Notes: generated by a model not told the origin, from the letters alone. DNA of 64,000 nucleotides from Roseitalea porphyridii (GCF_004331955.1 NZ_CP036532.1:1798001-1862000); one strand, 5' to 3'; positions 31,655 to 42,522 are shown, counted from the first letter of the stretch. Translations and numbers: made by a program.

Positions 31655-33030
31655 CCGAATTCGACACCACCCCCGGCACCGCAAAGCAGGGCCGCTTCGG
31701 CGGCGTTGACCGACGCGGAAAGCCGACACGCGCGATCGTCATCGCGCCCGACATCTCGCGGCGGCCGGCAGCAACGCCCGACGCGCAGGGACCGTCGCGC
31801 ACGGCCGACGAGCGCCTGTCCGAGGCGGTCGGCCTTGCGCTGGCGATAGATCTGGAAATCGCCGCCCAGTTCGTCGTGCCGCTTGCCAAGCCGGTGCCGG
31901 CCACGCTTCTGGGCAGCGGCAAGGTCGACGAGATCGCCGGCGTCATCGCCGCTGAAAAGGCGGGCCTTGTCGTGGTCGACCATGCTTTGACGCCGGTGCA
32001 GCAGCGCAATCTCGAAAAGGCCTGGAACGCCAAGGTGCTCGACCGCACCGGGCTGATCCTCGAGATCTTCGGGCGGCGCGCGCGGACGAAGGAGGGCACG
32101 CTGCAGGTCGAACTGGCGCATCTGAACTATCAGCGCGGTCGGTTGGTGCGGTCATGGACCCACCTCGAGCGCCAGCGTGGCGGCGCGGGCTTCATGGGCG
32201 GGCCGGGCGAGACGCAGATCGAGGCCGACCGCCGCATCCTGCGCGACAAGATCAAGCGGCTGGAGAACGAACTCGACCAGGTCCGCCGCACGCGCACGCT
32301 GCACCGTTCCAAACGCCAGAAGGTGCCGCTGCCGGTCGTCGCGCTGGTCGGCTACACCAATGCCGGCAAGTCGACGTTGTTCAACCGGCTGACCGGCGCC
32401 GACGTGATGGCCGAGAACATGCTGTTCGCCACGCTCGACCCGACGCTGCGCCGCGTCGGCCTTCCCGGCGGGACCGAAGCGATCCTGTCGGACACGGTCG
32501 GCTTCATCTCCGACCTGCCGACCCATCTCGTCGCCGCGTTCCGGGCCACGCTCGAGGAGGTCGAGGAGGCCGATCTCGTCATCCACGTCCACGACGCCGC
32601 TGACCCGCAGGCGGGCGCGCAGGCCGAGGACGTGCGCACCGTGCTCGCCGACATGGGCGTGACCCCGGACGACGATCACGTCATCGAGGCCCACAACAAG
32701 ATCGACGCGCTGGGCCCGGCCGAGCGGGACGCGCTCGTGCGGCGGCTCGGGGACACCGAGGGCGAAGTCGCCCTGTCGGCGCTGACCGGCGAAGGCATGG
32801 ACGCCCTGAAGGCGCTGATCGAGCGCAAGATCGCCGGCGCCCTGGTGACGCGCCGTTTCGTCGTGCCGGCGGCCAACTACGAGGACGTCGCCTGGCTCTA
32901 CGACCATGCGATCGTCCGCGATCGCGACGACCTCGACAGCGGCGCGGTGGCCGTGACCGTGCAGATGACCCGCGAGGCGGCGGACGGCTATGCGCGCCGC
33001 CAGCAACAGCGCGAGCGGCAGGCCGGGTAG
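31651..33030 (+). CDS. hflX: Ribosome-associated GTPase HflX
   Basis: GTPase that splits stalled ribosomes. 459 aa: N-terminal HflX domain ([40 protein letters not shown]), a coiled linker, then the G domain with [12 protein letters not shown] (G1), [12 protein letters not shown] (G3) and HNKID (G4). The start is TTG overlapping the hfq stop; hfq-hflX is a conserved coupled pair. Confidence 0.96.
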   Translation: MTEFDTTPGTAKQGRFGGVDRRGKPTRAIVIAPDISRRPAATPDAQGPSRTADERLSEAVGLALAIDLEIAAQFVVPLAKPVPATLLGSGKVDEIAGVIAAEKAGLVVVDHALTPVQQRNLEKAWNAKVLDRTGLILEIFGRRARTKEGTLQVELAHLNYQRGRLVRSWTHLERQRGGAGFMGGPGETQIEADRRILRDKIKRLENELDQVRRTRTLHRSKRQKVPLPVVALVGYTNAGKSTLFNRLTGADVMAENMLFATLDPTLRRVGLPGGTEAILSDTVGFISDLPTHLVAAFRATLEEVEEADLVIHVHDAADPQAGAQAEDVRTVLADMGVTPDDDHVIEAHNKIDALGPAERDALVRRLGDTEGEVALSALTGEGMDALKALIERKIAGALVTRRFVVPAANYEDVAWLYDHAIVRDRDDLDSGAVAVTVQMTREAADGYARRQQQRERQAG

Positions 33031-33036
33031 GGCGGC

Positions 33037-33876
33037 CTAATCCGCAGCCAGCTTTTCCGCCGCCTTCACCGAATCCCAGATCGCGTCCATCTCTTCGAGC
33101 GTTGCGGCATCCAGTGTCCGGCCGCGCCGTTCCAGTTCGCGCTCGATGGCGCGAAAACGCCGGGCGAACTTGGCGTTGGTCGCTTCGAGCGCCGCTTCGG
33201 GCTCGACGCCCAGATGACGCCCCAGATTGACCATCGCGAACATCAGATCGCCGAACTCGTCCGCAATTCCCGCTTGGTCGCCAGTCTCGACGCGCTCGGC
33301 AACCTCATCGAACTCCTCGCGGATCTTGGAGAGAACCGGCGGCGCCGTGTCCCAGTCGAAGCCGGCGGTCGCGGCGCGCTTCTGCAGCTTGAGCGCGCGC
33401 ATCAGCGCGGGCAGGGCGCGCGGCACGTCGTCGAGCAGGGAAGGGACTTCGCCCTGCCCGTTTGCCGCCGCGTCGCGGTGCGCCGCGGCGCGCTCCGCCT
33501 TTTCCTCGGCCTTGATCCGCTCCCAGGTGCCCTTTGCGAGCTTGCGGCCCCGCACCGTCTCGTCGCCGAAGACGTGCGGATGCCGGCGGATCATCTTGCG
33601 CGTGACCGCATACACGACATCGCCGAAGTCGAACAGGCCGTCTTCCTCGGCCATGCGCGCATGGTAGACGATCTGCAGGAGCAGGTCGCCCAGTTCATCG
33701 ACGAGATCGACCATGTCGCCGCGTTCGATCGCATCGGCGACCTCATAGGCTTCCTCGATCGTGTAGGGCGCGATCGTTTCGAAGGTCTGCTCGACATCCC
33801 AGGGACAACCCGTCTCGGGGTCGCGCAGCCGCGCCATGATCTCGATCAGCCGTGCGATGTCGCGGGACGGTTCCAT
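33037..33876 (-). CDS. mazG: Nucleoside triphosphate pyrophosphohydrolase MazG
   Basis: Hydrolyses (d)NTPs to NMPs and pyrophosphate. 279 aa in two MazG repeats: PWDVEQTFETIAPYTIEEAYEVADAI with DELGDLLLQIVYHARMAEE (metal-binding E/D residues) and, from about 200, KIREEFDEVAERV with ADEFGDLMFAMVNLGRHLG. ATG at 33876 is chosen; the extension to 33951 lacks homology-like character. Convergent with hflX. Confidence 0.95.
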   Translation of the reverse strand: MEPSRDIARLIEIMARLRDPETGCPWDVEQTFETIAPYTIEEAYEVADAIERGDMVDLVDELGDLLLQIVYHARMAEEDGLFDFGDVVYAVTRKMIRRHPHVFGDETVRGRKLAKGTWERIKAEEKAERAAAHRDAAANGQGEVPSLLDDVPRALPALMRALKLQKRAATAGFDWDTAPPVLSKIREEFDEVAERVETGDQAGIADEFGDLMFAMVNLGRHLGVEPEAALEATNAKFARRFRAIERELERRGRTLDAATLEEMDAIWDSVKAAEKLAAD

Positions 33877-34027
33877 GCGGGTCTCCGGGTTGCCGCCGTT
33901 CCTGACACGGCGGCGCTGAAGGGCGCAAGTCGGCACAAAGGGCAGCCGCATTGCCGTGCATACGCCGCACCGCGCTCCACCGACACCAATGTCGCATAAG
34001 ATGGATTATGGAACTGGAGCGGACGCG

Positions 34028-34528
34028 TCAGCCGTGCGGACGGACGCTGATCGTCTCCGCACCGATGGCCTCGGCGAGCGCATTCGGGTCGACGCTGAAC
34101 ACGCTGTCCGGTCGGCCGGCCGCCGCCCAGACCGTATCGAAGCCCAGCAACGTCTCGTCCATATGCACCGGCGTCGGCGTCAGGTGGCCGATCGGTGCCA
34201 CGCCGCCGATGGCGAAACCGGTCTCCTGGCGCACGCGCTTGCCGTCAATTCGCTTGAGCTCCAGCCCGTAAGTGTCTGCGATGAAATCGAGATCGGCATT
34301 GTGCGCACCGGAGACGAGCAGCATCACCAGCGCATCGGTCCGCGCGTCCTCGAACACCAGCGACTTGACGATCTGCGCGACATCGCAGCCGCAGGCCCGC
34401 GCGGCATCCTCGGCCGTGCGCGTCGACTGGTCCATGGTCTTCAGTTCGATGTCGAGGCCAAGCGCCGAGGCGGCGTCGGCGACGCGCGCCATGGACGATC
34501 CAGGCTTGGGAATGACGGGTTCGCTCAT
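34028..34528 (-). CDS. YbaK/EbsC-family aminoacyl-tRNA deacylase
   Basis: 166 residues of the YbaK fold: CDVAQIVKSLVFE (the catalytic-lysine region), KRVRQETGFAIGGVAPIGH and the TVWAAAGRPDSVFSVDPNALAEA end. Family members remove mischarged amino acids (for example Cys or Ala on tRNA-Pro). The stop of the following MBL gene overlaps its start by 4 bp, so mbl-ybaK are coupled. Confidence 0.88.
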   Translation of the reverse strand: MSEPVIPKPGSSMARVADAASALGLDIELKTMDQSTRTAEDAARACGCDVAQIVKSLVFEDARTDALVMLLVSGAHNADLDFIADTYGLELKRIDGKRVRQETGFAIGGVAPIGHLTPTPVHMDETLLGFDTVWAAAGRPDSVFSVDPNALAEAIGAETISVRPHG

Positions 34529-35352
34529 CGTTGCACCATTGCGGTTTCGATCACCTGGCCGTCAAAGCACGGCGCGACATGGTCGGGTGTGTCGGCCAGC
34601 ACGGTGTCGTAGTCGAGCGGAATGTGCATGTGCGTCAGGAAAGCGCGTTTTGGCGCAAGCCGCTCGATCATGTCGAGCGCCTGTGCCAGCGAGAAATGGC
34701 TCGGATGCTCCCGATACTGAAGCGCGTCGATGATCAGCGCGTCGAGACCGGCAAGCTTGTCCATGGTCGCATCCGGCATGCCGGACACATCCGGGCAATA
34801 GGCAAAATCGCCGATCCGGAAGCCCAGCGAATGGATCCCGCCATGGTGCTGGTAGAGCGGCTCGAAGAGGATGGCGCCGCCCTGCCCGTTCACGTTAAAC
34901 GGCTTGTCGTGCGCGATCCGGTTGTCGATCAGGATGGGCGGATAGGCGCTGCCTTGCGGCGTCTTGAAGCAGTAGCCGAACGCGGCATGCAGCCGCTCGG
35001 AGGTGGCGGCATCGGCGTAGATCGGGATCATCTGGCCCTGTGCGAAGACGAAGCTGCGCACGTCGTCGATGCCGTGAATATGGTCGGCATGGGCGTGCGT
35101 GTAGACGACCGCGTCGATCTGACGGACATCGGCCATGAGCATCTGCGCGCGGAAATCGGGGCCGGTGTCGATGACGACGCTCGTCGTGCCGGCATGGTTG
35201 ACGCGCTCGACCAGCACCGAGGCGCGCATGCGCCGGTTCTTCGGATTGTGCGGATCGCATTTGCCCCAGTCGCCGTTCGGCCGCGGCGTGCCGGGCGAAG
35301 AGCCGCAGCCGAGCACGGTGACGCGCAGCGTGTCGCCGGCCTCAGCGGTCAT
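34525..35352 (-). CDS. PhnP-like metallo-beta-lactamase-fold hydrolase
   Basis: 275 residues: TVLGCGSSPGTPRPNGDWGKCDP at the N-terminus, the metal motif THAHADHIHG (HxHxDH), FAYCPDVSGMPD and LTHMHIPLDYD. This is the PhnP-type subgroup (cyclic phosphate phosphodiesterase-like). In Rhizobiales it sits next to tatD and metG as here, and the housekeeping substrate is uncertain. The start (35352) overlaps tatD by 11 bp. Confidence 0.9.
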   Translation of the reverse strand: MTAEAGDTLRVTVLGCGSSPGTPRPNGDWGKCDPHNPKNRRMRASVLVERVNHAGTTSVVIDTGPDFRAQMLMADVRQIDAVVYTHAHADHIHGIDDVRSFVFAQGQMIPIYADAATSERLHAAFGYCFKTPQGSAYPPILIDNRIAHDKPFNVNGQGGAILFEPLYQHHGGIHSLGFRIGDFAYCPDVSGMPDATMDKLAGLDALIIDALQYREHPSHFSLAQALDMIERLAPKRAFLTHMHIPLDYDTVLADTPDHVAPCFDGQVIETAMVQR

Positions 35353-36139
35353 GGCGCGGCACCTTGGCAAAGAGCGTATAGAAATTCTCGGTCGTCTGCG
35401 CCGCCAATTCGTCAGGTGGCATGCCCAGATGCTCGGCGAGCACGGCGGCGGTGTGGGCCACATAAGCCGGCTCGTTGCGCCGGCCGCGATGGGGTGGCGG
35501 CGCGAGATACGGCGCGTCGGTCTCGACCAGGATGCGGTCGCGGGGCAGGTCGCGGGCGATGTCGCGCAGTTCCTCGGAGCGCTTGAAGGCGGCGATGCCT
35601 GAAAAGGAGACGTAGCCGCCGAGCTTGACGCCGGTCTCGGCCAGCGCGCGGCCGGACGAGAAGCAATGCAGGACGAACGGGAAGGGCCCCTTCCCTTCGG
35701 TTTCCTCGGTCAGGATCGCGGCCATGTCCGCGTCGGCGTCGCGCGCATGGATGACGAGCGGCAGGCCGGTCTCGCGCGCCGCCGCGATATGCCGGCGGAA
35801 GCCTTCGGCCTGCGCCTCGCGCGGTGAATTGTCATAGTGATAGTCAAGGCCCGCCTCGCCGATCGCCACCACCTTGGGGTGATCGGACAGGCGCGCCAGG
35901 TCGCCGGCATGGATGTCGAGTTCGGTGTCGGCATGGTGCGGATGGGTGCCGACCGAGCAGAACACGTCCTCGAAGCGCTCGGCGATCGGCAGGATGCGCT
36001 CGGCGAACAGGTGCACCCTGGTCGAGATCGTCACCATGCGCACGAGCCCGGCCTGCCGCGCGCGCTCGACGACGGCGTCAAGTTCCGGCGTGAACGTGTC
36101 GAAGTCCAGATGGCAATGGCTGTCGACGAGGGTCGGCAT
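35342..36139 (-). CDS. TatD-family DNase/metal-dependent hydrolase
   Basis: 265 residues with the TatD motifs DSHCHLDFD (HxH), IGEAGLDYHYDNSPREAQAEGF, LVIHARDADADM, LHCFSSG and ETDAPYLAPPPHRGRRNEP. It is a metal-dependent exonuclease-like hydrolase. ATG overlaps the metG stop by 1 bp; transcribed with metG. Confidence 0.95.
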   Translation of the reverse strand: MPTLVDSHCHLDFDTFTPELDAVVERARQAGLVRMVTISTRVHLFAERILPIAERFEDVFCSVGTHPHHADTELDIHAGDLARLSDHPKVVAIGEAGLDYHYDNSPREAQAEGFRRHIAAARETGLPLVIHARDADADMAAILTEETEGKGPFPFVLHCFSSGRALAETGVKLGGYVSFSGIAAFKRSEELRDIARDLPRDRILVETDAPYLAPPPHRGRRNEPAYVAHTAAVLAEHLGMPPDELAAQTTENFYTLFAKVPRHDR

Positions 36140-37686
36140 CAGGCCCCCTGCCCGGCATTCTCCGCTTCGACATAGCGCGGAAAAACGCCCTGCGGCTTGG
36201 GCAGGTCCGTGCCGGCGACGAGTCGCGTTTCCAGATCGGCAAAGGTGCGCGCGTCTTCCGGCACGGCGACCAGATCGAGCAGCTTTGCCGACGCGTCGGG
36301 CATGAAGGGCTGCGTCATGAGCGCGATGCGCCGCACCGTCTCGGCCATCGTGTAGAGCACGGCCTTCATCCGCTCGGGATCGGTCTTGCGCAGCGCCCAG
36401 GGCGCCTGAGCGTCGATATAGCGGTCGGCCTGCGCGACCACCGCGAAGATCGCCTCGAGCGCCTTGTGCACGGCCTGCACGGCCATCGCCTCGCGCGCCG
36501 TTTCAAGCGCCGGCACGGCCGCGCCGATCAGCGCTTCGTCCTCGTCGGTCAGCGCGCCATGGTCCGGCACCTTGCCGTCGCAGTTCTTGGCGATCATCGA
36601 CAGCGAGCGCTGGGCCAGATTGCCCAGTCCGTTGGCCAGATCGGCGTTTGTGCGCTGGACGATCGCGTCGTGGCTGTAATTGCCGTCATTGCCGAACGGC
36701 ACCTCGCGCATGAAGAAATAGCGCATCTGGTCGACGCCGTAATGGTCGGCGATCTGGAACGGGTCGACGACGTTGCCGACCGATTTCGACATCTTCTCGC
36801 CCTTGTTGAACAGAAAACCGTGCCCGAACACACGCTTCGGCAAGGGCAGGTCCGCCGACATCAGGAACGCGGGCCAGTAGATGGTGTGGAAGCGCGTGAT
36901 GTCCTTGCCGATGATGTGCACGTCCGCCGGCCAGAACCGGTTGCGCGCATGTTCGTCCGGCCAGCCGGTGGCGGTCAGGTAGTTGGTCAGCGCGTCGATC
37001 CACACATACATGACGTGGCGCTCGTCGCCGGGCACCGGCACGCCCCAGTCGAAGGTCGTCCGCGAGACCGACAGATCCTTCAGACCGCGCCTGACGAAGG
37101 CCACGATCTCGTTGCGACGGGTCTCGGGGCCGATGAAGTCGGGATGGCGCTCGTAATGGTCGAGAAGCTTGTCGGCATAGGCGGACAGGCGGAAGAAGTA
37201 ACTCTCCTCCTCCATCCATTCGACCGGCGTGCCCTGCGGGCCGTAGCGCACGCCGTCGTCGCGCAGCTCGGTCTCGTCCTCGTCGTAATAGGCTTCCTCG
37301 CGCACCGAGTACCAGCCGGCATAGCTGTCCTTGTAGATGTCACCATTGGTCGCCATCCGCTCCCAGATCGCCTGGCAGGTGCGCCGGTGGCGGTCCTCGG
37401 TCGTGCGGATGAAATCGTCGTTCGACCCCGACATCGCCTCAGTCATCGCCTCAAAGCGGGCCGCGTTCCGGTCTGCCAGTTCGCGCACCTCGATCCCCTC
37501 CCCGCGCGCGGTCTGCAGCATCTTGATGCCGTGCTCGTCGGTGCCGGTCAGGAAGAAGACGTCCTTGCCGTCGAGCCGCGCGAAGCGCGCCAGCGCATCG
37601 GTAACGATGAACTCGTAGGCATGGCCGATATGCGGCTGGCCATTGGGATAGGAAATGGCCGTCGTGATGTAGAACTTGTCGCTCAT
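36139..37686 (-). CDS. metG: Methionyl-tRNA synthetase
   Basis: Charges tRNA-Met. 515 aa class I synthetase: PHIGHAYEF (HIGH, 19-22), WIDALTNYL and KMSKSVGN near residue 300. It is the short form without the C-terminal dimerisation domain of E. coli MetG, usual in alphaproteobacteria. The gap of 90 bp to holB is the only break in this minus-strand cluster. Confidence 0.97.
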   Translation of the reverse strand: MSDKFYITTAISYPNGQPHIGHAYEFIVTDALARFARLDGKDVFFLTGTDEHGIKMLQTARGEGIEVRELADRNAARFEAMTEAMSGSNDDFIRTTEDRHRRTCQAIWERMATNGDIYKDSYAGWYSVREEAYYDEDETELRDDGVRYGPQGTPVEWMEEESYFFRLSAYADKLLDHYERHPDFIGPETRRNEIVAFVRRGLKDLSVSRTTFDWGVPVPGDERHVMYVWIDALTNYLTATGWPDEHARNRFWPADVHIIGKDITRFHTIYWPAFLMSADLPLPKRVFGHGFLFNKGEKMSKSVGNVVDPFQIADHYGVDQMRYFFMREVPFGNDGNYSHDAIVQRTNADLANGLGNLAQRSLSMIAKNCDGKVPDHGALTDEDEALIGAAVPALETAREAMAVQAVHKALEAIFAVVAQADRYIDAQAPWALRKTDPERMKAVLYTMAETVRRIALMTQPFMPDASAKLLDLVAVPEDARTFADLETRLVAGTDLPKPQGVFPRYVEAENAGQGA

Positions 37687-37776
37687 GGACGCCTTGCGCG
37701 CGGCTGGTTGGGATGTGGCCGTGCTGTAGCGGATTTGCCGCGGGTTTCAAACCGCTGGGCGGGGTTTTTGAACGGC

Positions 37777-38814
37777 TCAGCCGCCATGCATCAGCGCGTG
37801 CACCCGCTGCGTGGCGACGAGGAATTCCTGCTTGCGATCGAGACCAAACGCGTCGGCCTGCCGCAACTGCACGCCAAGCGCCTGCTGGAAGGCGGCGATC
37901 CTGTCGGCACCACGCCTGTCACCGCCGAGCGCGGCGCTGCGCGCACGGCCCATCAGCATCTCGGCCATCATCTCGCGCAGCAGCGCATTGTGCGTGTCGT
38001 TGCCGCGCGCGCCGGCCACCTCGGCCAGCTTGTGCGCCAAAGCCGTATCGAACCGGGGTGCCGTGAACAGGCGGTCGAGACTGTCGCGCAGTTCGCCGCC
38101 GCCATAAAGCGCCAGCGTCAGCGCCTGGCGCGGCCTGCCACCGGCGAGCGCGGCAAGCCGATCGATATCCGGCTCGGCGACCGCACCGCCCACATGCGTG
38201 ATCACCGCCGCGACGTCGGCATCGGCGAGCGTTTCGAACCGCACGCGCTGGCACCGCGACCGGATCGTCGGAAGCAGGCCACTTGCACCATGAGAAACAA
38301 GAAGAAACAATGTGTTGGCGGGCGGCTCTTCAAGTGTCTTCAAAAGCGCGTTGGCTGCCCCGCGCTGCATGTCGCCGACCGGATCGACGATCACGATGCG
38401 CGGCTGGTCCGCGCTTGCCGTCATCGACAGGAAGTGCTGCACGCGACGCACCTCGTCGACGGTGATCACGGTCTTGAAGCCCGATCCCTTGTCGTTCTGC
38501 GGACGGGTCAGATGGATCAGGTTGGGATGCACACCCTGGGCGATCTGCCGGTGGACGGCGGCATCGGGCCGTGGCGCCGGCAGCGTATCGCCCGGCGGCA
38601 AGGGCCCAGACAGAAGCGCATTGGCCAGGTGGAAGGCGGCGGTCGCCTTGCCGATTCCGTGCTGACCGTCGAGCAGGATCGCATGATGGCCCGACCGTGC
38701 GATCGCCAGCATCTCGGCGACGGCCCGCGCATGGCCGACCAGCCGCGTCGATGCACAGGGCGGCGGTACCTCGTCGAGGGCATCATGCTGTGCGGGCCAG
38801 GCCACCTGCTCCAT
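37777..38814 (-). CDS. holB: DNA polymerase III delta' subunit
   Basis: Clamp-loader subunit. 345 aa: Walker A-like GQHGIGKATAAFHLANALL, an AAA+ core with RIVIVDPVGDMQRGAANALLKTLEEPPANTLFLLVSHGASGLLPTIRSRCQ (SRC sensor region). The start at 38814 overlaps the tmk stop by 1 bp; tmk-holB is a widely conserved pair. Confidence 0.95.
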   Translation of the reverse strand: MEQVAWPAQHDALDEVPPPCASTRLVGHARAVAEMLAIARSGHHAILLDGQHGIGKATAAFHLANALLSGPLPPGDTLPAPRPDAAVHRQIAQGVHPNLIHLTRPQNDKGSGFKTVITVDEVRRVQHFLSMTASADQPRIVIVDPVGDMQRGAANALLKTLEEPPANTLFLLVSHGASGLLPTIRSRCQRVRFETLADADVAAVITHVGGAVAEPDIDRLAALAGGRPRQALTLALYGGGELRDSLDRLFTAPRFDTALAHKLAEVAGARGNDTHNALLREMMAEMLMGRARSAALGGDRRGADRIAAFQQALGVQLRQADAFGLDRKQEFLVATQRVHALMHGG

Positions 38815-39512
38815 CACCGACGTTCCCCGCCGGGTCGCCGCTCGAGCAGCGGCTCCACCGCATGCCAGACCGCCTCGGCGACATCGGCGGCGTCCCCGCT
38901 CGCATCGATCAGCCGGCACCTGTCGGGCTCGGCTTCGGCGATGTGGCGGAACGCGCGTCTGCGGGCCTCGTGAACGGCCACCGTTTCCTTCTCGAACCGG
39001 TCACGCTGCTGGCCCTGCGTGCGACGCGCATGGGCGCGCTTCAGCCCGGTTTCCGGATCGAGATCGAGAATGATCGTCAGGTCGGGAACGGTGCCGTGCA
39101 CCGCGACCCGCTCGAGCGAGGTGACGAACCCTGGATCGAGATTGCCGCTCATGCCCTGATAGACGCGGGTTGAATCCATGAACCGGTCGACCAGCATGAC
39201 CTCGCCGCGTGCCAGCGCCGGGCGAATGACCTGTTCGACGTGATCGTTGCGCGCGGCAGCGAAAAGCAGCGCCTCCATGGCGGGGCCGAAGCTTTCGGCC
39301 GCGGCTTGATCCAGCAGCACGTGTCGGACCGCTTCGGCGCCGGGCGTGCCGCCGGGCTCGCGCGAGACGGTAACGTCATGGCCGCGTGCGCGCAGGCGCT
39401 TGGCCAGAAGCCGGATCTGGGTCGACTTGCCAACCCCCTCGCCGCCTTCGAAGCTGATGAAAAGGCCTGTGCGGGTATCGTCGTTCACGGGCGTCCGGGC
39501 GGCGGCGGTCAC
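38814..39512 (-). CDS. tmk: Thymidylate kinase
   Basis: dTMP to dTDP. 232 aa: P-loop [38 protein letters not shown], the [12 protein letters not shown] motif and [16 protein letters not shown]. The first 14 residues before [12 protein letters not shown] look non-conserved, but no better start is visible. It overlaps the DD-carboxypeptidase stop by 4 bp. Confidence 0.96.
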   Translation of the reverse strand: MTAAARTPVNDDTRTGLFISFEGGEGVGKSTQIRLLAKRLRARGHDVTVSREPGGTPGAEAVRHVLLDQAAAESFGPAMEALLFAAARNDHVEQVIRPALARGEVMLVDRFMDSTRVYQGMSGNLDPGFVTSLERVAVHGTVPDLTIILDLDPETGLKRAHARRTQGQQRDRFEKETVAVHEARRRAFRHIAEAEPDRCRLIDASGDAADVAEAVWHAVEPLLERRPGGERR

Positions 39513-40699
39513 GTCCTGATCCAGCCGATCGCCAGTTCGAGAAGCGCATCGAGGGCCTGCCGGTGGATCGGGCCGCGCTCGACGGACTGCGCGGCTTCGA
39601 GCGGCGCCGAATGAGCCAGTTCGTCGCCGAAATAGATGTGCAGGTCGGCGATCCGGTCGCCCTCGCCCACCGGTGCCGGCACCGGTCCGTCGAAGACGAT
39701 GGCGGCCCGCAGGCTGCTCTGGCCGGTGAGCGGCATCAACACGGTCAGCGGGTCGATCAGGCGGACCGGCACCGAACCGCGTTCACCGCCGTAAAGGCGC
39801 ACATTACCCACCTCGTCGCCCGCATCGAACAGGCTGTGGGGTTCGAAGGCCCGCATTCCCCAATCGAGCATCTTGCGCGCCTCCTCGGCACGCATGCGTT
39901 CGGATTCGAGCCCGCTCATCGCCACGATCAGCCGGCGCCCGTCGCGTGCGACCGAACCGACGATCGCGTAGCCCGAGGCTTCGGTGAAGCCCGTCTTGAA
40001 CCCGTCGGCGCCGATCTCCATCGGCAGCAGCGGATTGCGGTTGCGCTGGGTGATGCCGTTCCAGGTGAACTCCCGCTGGCTGTAGAACTCGTAGAATTCG
40101 GGATAGGTGCGCTGGATGTGCAGCGCCAGCGTGATCAGGTCGCGCATCGTAACCGCCTGTCCCTCGGCGGGCAGCCCGGTCGAGTTGACGAAGTTGGAAC
40201 CCTCAAGCCCCAGTTCGCGCGCCCGCTCGTTCATCAGTTGCGCGAACGCCGCTTCCGAGCCGGCAATCCCCTCGGCGATGATGATGCAGCCATCATTGGC
40301 GGACTGCACGATCACGCCCTTGATGAGGTCCTCGAGCCGGATCTCCGAATTGATCTCCGCGAACATGGTCGACGTGCCCGACGCCGCCCCGCCCGTGCGC
40401 CAGGCGTTCTCACTGACCAGGAACGTGTCGTCCATCGTCAGCCGGCCCATCTTTAGCGCGTGGAAGACCACCTCCATCGTCATCAGCTTGGCGAGCGAGG
40501 CCGGTGGGATCGGCACATCGGGGTTCTTGGCAAACAGGATGGTGCCGCTGCCGACATCGAGCAGCATCGCCTGTTCGGCCCGGGTCTCGAAGAGCTGGGC
40601 GCGGGCCGGCGGCGCGACCGCGCACGCAAGAGCGGCAATGAGCGCCAGAACGAAGACAGGATGCCGCCACCGGGCGGCCGTAACGAAGCTGAAGGGCAT
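39509..40699 (-). CDS. D-alanyl-D-alanine carboxypeptidase (PBP5/6-like)
   Basis: Trims peptidoglycan pentapeptides in the periplasm. 396 aa: signal peptide 1-34 (cut after PPARA), SLAK nucleophile tetrad (S68-K71), SAN (133-135), KTG in [14 protein letters not shown], and a C-terminal PBP5_C-like beta domain ending in an amphipathic [18 protein letters not shown] anchor. The ATG at 40699 gives a clean signal peptide; the longer frame to 40876 is rejected. Confidence 0.95.
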   Translation of the reverse strand: MPFSFVTAARWRHPVFVLALIAALACAVAPPARAQLFETRAEQAMLLDVGSGTILFAKNPDVPIPPASLAKLMTMEVVFHALKMGRLTMDDTFLVSENAWRTGGAASGTSTMFAEINSEIRLEDLIKGVIVQSANDGCIIIAEGIAGSEAAFAQLMNERARELGLEGSNFVNSTGLPAEGQAVTMRDLITLALHIQRTYPEFYEFYSQREFTWNGITQRNRNPLLPMEIGADGFKTGFTEASGYAIVGSVARDGRRLIVAMSGLESERMRAEEARKMLDWGMRAFEPHSLFDAGDEVGNVRLYGGERGSVPVRLIDPLTVLMPLTGQSSLRAAIVFDGPVPAPVGEGDRIADLHIYFGDELAHSAPLEAAQSVERGPIHRQALDALLELAIGWIRT

Positions 40700-40781
40700 A
40701 TGGGATCGGTCCCGGTCACGGATGTCCGTTACGGGCAAACCTAGTGTGAAGGCGCAGGGATTGGAAGATGCGGCGTGCCGC

Positions 40782-41753
40782 TCAGTCGGCCTTCCAGTCG
40801 GTGCGGGCCATCGGCTGCACCGCAAACGCATCGAAAGCGCTGGCGACGCGCCGGTCGGCATAGGCCGACGCGTCAAGACCGATCAGCGGACGCGTGGCAC
40901 GGCGCAGCAGCGAGCCGGCCGTCGGCGTCTGCGCGGAAGTCTCGCCGAATCGTTCGGGCGCGGGCTCCCCGGTCGAGGCCATCATCACGCCGGGCCGACG
41001 CACACCCGGAAGATCCGGCCCCGCGCCGCCACCGCCGCGTGGCGCACCGACGGTCGGCGCGCCGCGGAACGAGGCGATCAGATATTCGTCGTCCTGGCCG
41101 TGCAGCGGAGCGCGGCCGAGATATTCCACCTTCACGTCGGCCGTGCCCGAGGAAATGTAGTCGAGCATGTAGGCGGCACGCTTGGACAGATCGATGACGC
41201 GGTCGTTGGAGAACGGGCCGCGGTCGTTGACCCGCACGATCACCGACCGGCCGTTGGCCTTGTTGGTGACCCGCGCATAGGACGGCAGCGGCATCGTCTT
41301 GTGCGCCGCCGTCAGGTGGTTCATGTCGTAGACTTCGCCATTGGCGGTCTTGCGGCCATGGAAGGCCTGACCGTACCAGGAGGCCCGCCCGTGCTGCACC
41401 GGCGGCTGGTCCGCGGTCGGATAGTAGCGGCGGCCGCGAACCGTATAGGGCCGACCGACCATCTCACGCCCGCCACCGCGCTGGATACGCGTTCCGTTGG
41501 CGACGCGAGGGCTGGCGGCGACACCATAGGCGGCGACCGAGAAGCTCTCCGCGCCCGAGGTGGCCGCGTTTTCGGTGAAGACAGGCAGGTTGGAAAGATT
41601 GATGACGTCGCTGCTGGCGGCGACGACACTGGAACTGCCGCTGGTCAGGGCGACCTTGGGCGACATCGAGGAACCGCAGCCCACAACGGCAATGCACAGC
41701 GCGGCGACGATGCCGCCCCGCCCCAAGCCGATCCTGAAGGTCGTGGTCCCCAT
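40782..41753 (-). CDS. rlpA: RlpA-family septal ring lipoprotein
   Basis: Lytic transglycosylase-like protein acting on denuded glycan at the septum. 323 aa: lipobox ending VVGC (Cys26), a Ser/Ala-rich linker, and a double-psi beta-barrel (ASWYGQAFHGRKTANGE with the catalytic-type region, then VRVNDRGPFSNDRVIDLSK). No SPOR domain is visible; the Gly/Pro-rich tail replaces it. ATG 41753 is used, though a TTG at 41774 is possible; no Shine-Dalgarno decides. Confidence 0.92.
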   Translation of the reverse strand: MGTTTFRIGLGRGGIVAALCIAVVGCGSSMSPKVALTSGSSSVVAASSDVINLSNLPVFTENAATSGAESFSVAAYGVAASPRVANGTRIQRGGGREMVGRPYTVRGRRYYPTADQPPVQHGRASWYGQAFHGRKTANGEVYDMNHLTAAHKTMPLPSYARVTNKANGRSVIVRVNDRGPFSNDRVIDLSKRAAYMLDYISSGTADVKVEYLGRAPLHGQDDEYLIASFRGAPTVGAPRGGGGAGPDLPGVRRPGVMMASTGEPAPERFGETSAQTPTAGSLLRRATRPLIGLDASAYADRRVASAFDAFAVQPMARTDWKAD

Positions 41754-41878
41754 AACCAATGGCGCATACACCAAGCTTTCGCGCCCGACCAGTCATGTCG
41801 GGCGATCAGGGGACCAGTATCGGTCATCTCGCTTATCAGGATGTTAAGAAGCGTGAGCTTCCCGCAGGCGCGCCCCGG

Positions 41879-42268
41879 TCACCCCTCGATGCGGGCGCGG
41901 CCCGAATAGCCATCGTCGCGGCGCCAGCGCAGCGTCGTCTCGCCGGTGCGACGCAGGGTGAAGCAGCTCACCTGGCCGTCGTACCAGGTCGGGAACTGCT
42001 GGCAGAGCTGGTCGCCCTGCACGAACCAGCGGCCGGTTTCGCGCGGCGCCATGAAACGGCCGAGGCCGAGCGCGCGGCCGTCACCTGTCACGCGGCCGTT
42101 GGCCTTGTAATGCAGCGGGAATTCGCCGCCGAACGGCGTGGCCAGGTAGACGCGCTTGCCGCCGATGGTTTCCTTGATCGCCGAACCGGCGAGCTGCTCG
42201 GCGGCGGCCGGCGCGGCGGTTGCGGCAAGGGCGAAAGCGGCGATAGCAAAGGCGCGGATCATCATCAT
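41879..42268 (-). CDS. Small secreted protein, DUF995-like
   Basis: 129 residues: signal peptide MMMIRAFAIAAFALAATAAP (cut near AAA-EQ), then a domain ending in MAPRETGRWFVQGDQLCQQF and WYDGQVSCFTLRR, with two cysteines likely bridged. The GxWxVxGDxxC pattern resembles DUF995-type Rhizobiales periplasmic proteins; the function is unknown. Three consecutive ATGs (42268, 42265, 42262) are possible; AAGGGG lies only 2 nt before the first, so the second or third is better spaced. Confidence 0.72.
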   Translation of the reverse strand: MMMIRAFAIAAFALAATAAPAAAEQLAGSAIKETIGGKRVYLATPFGGEFPLHYKANGRVTGDGRALGLGRFMAPRETGRWFVQGDQLCQQFPTWYDGQVSCFTLRRTGETTLRWRRDDGYSGRARIEG

Positions 42269-42432
42269 ATCCCCTTGTTTCGACGAAACTGTCACCTGTT
42301 ACGACACGATGTCGCAACCGGATCATTTAACTGCCAAACGACTTTCCGCTTGTCCGGGTTCCGGTCGCCGCGCCCACACCTTGCTCACGCCGCCTTGCGG
42401 CGCGTGGGGCCGTGTGCCATCTAGATTTCATC

Positions 42433-42522
42433 GGAGGGGTGGCAGAGCGGTCGAATGCGGCGGTCTTGAAAACCGTTGAGGCTTTGCGGCCTCCGGGGGT
42501 TCGAATCCCTCCCCCTCCGCCA
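42433..42522 (+). tRNA. tRNA-Ser (anticodon UGA)
   Basis: 90 nt with encoded CCA. Acceptor GGAGGGG pairs CCCCTCC, anticodon arm GCGGT-CTTGAAA-ACCGT with anticodon TGA, a long class II variable arm, and a T arm with loop TTCGAAT. It separates the housekeeping genes to the left from the catabolic region to the right and is a possible integration site. Confidence 0.96.

Noticed and set aside
36466-38973. 835-codon plus-strand frame opposite metG and holB
   Set aside because: It is antisense to two clearly recognised genes, spans their junction, and has the Arg/His/Gly-rich composition of a shadow frame in GC-rich DNA.
40107-41909. 600-codon plus-strand frame across the DD-carboxypeptidase and rlpA
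   Set aside because: Antisense to two genes with intact motifs and signal sequences.
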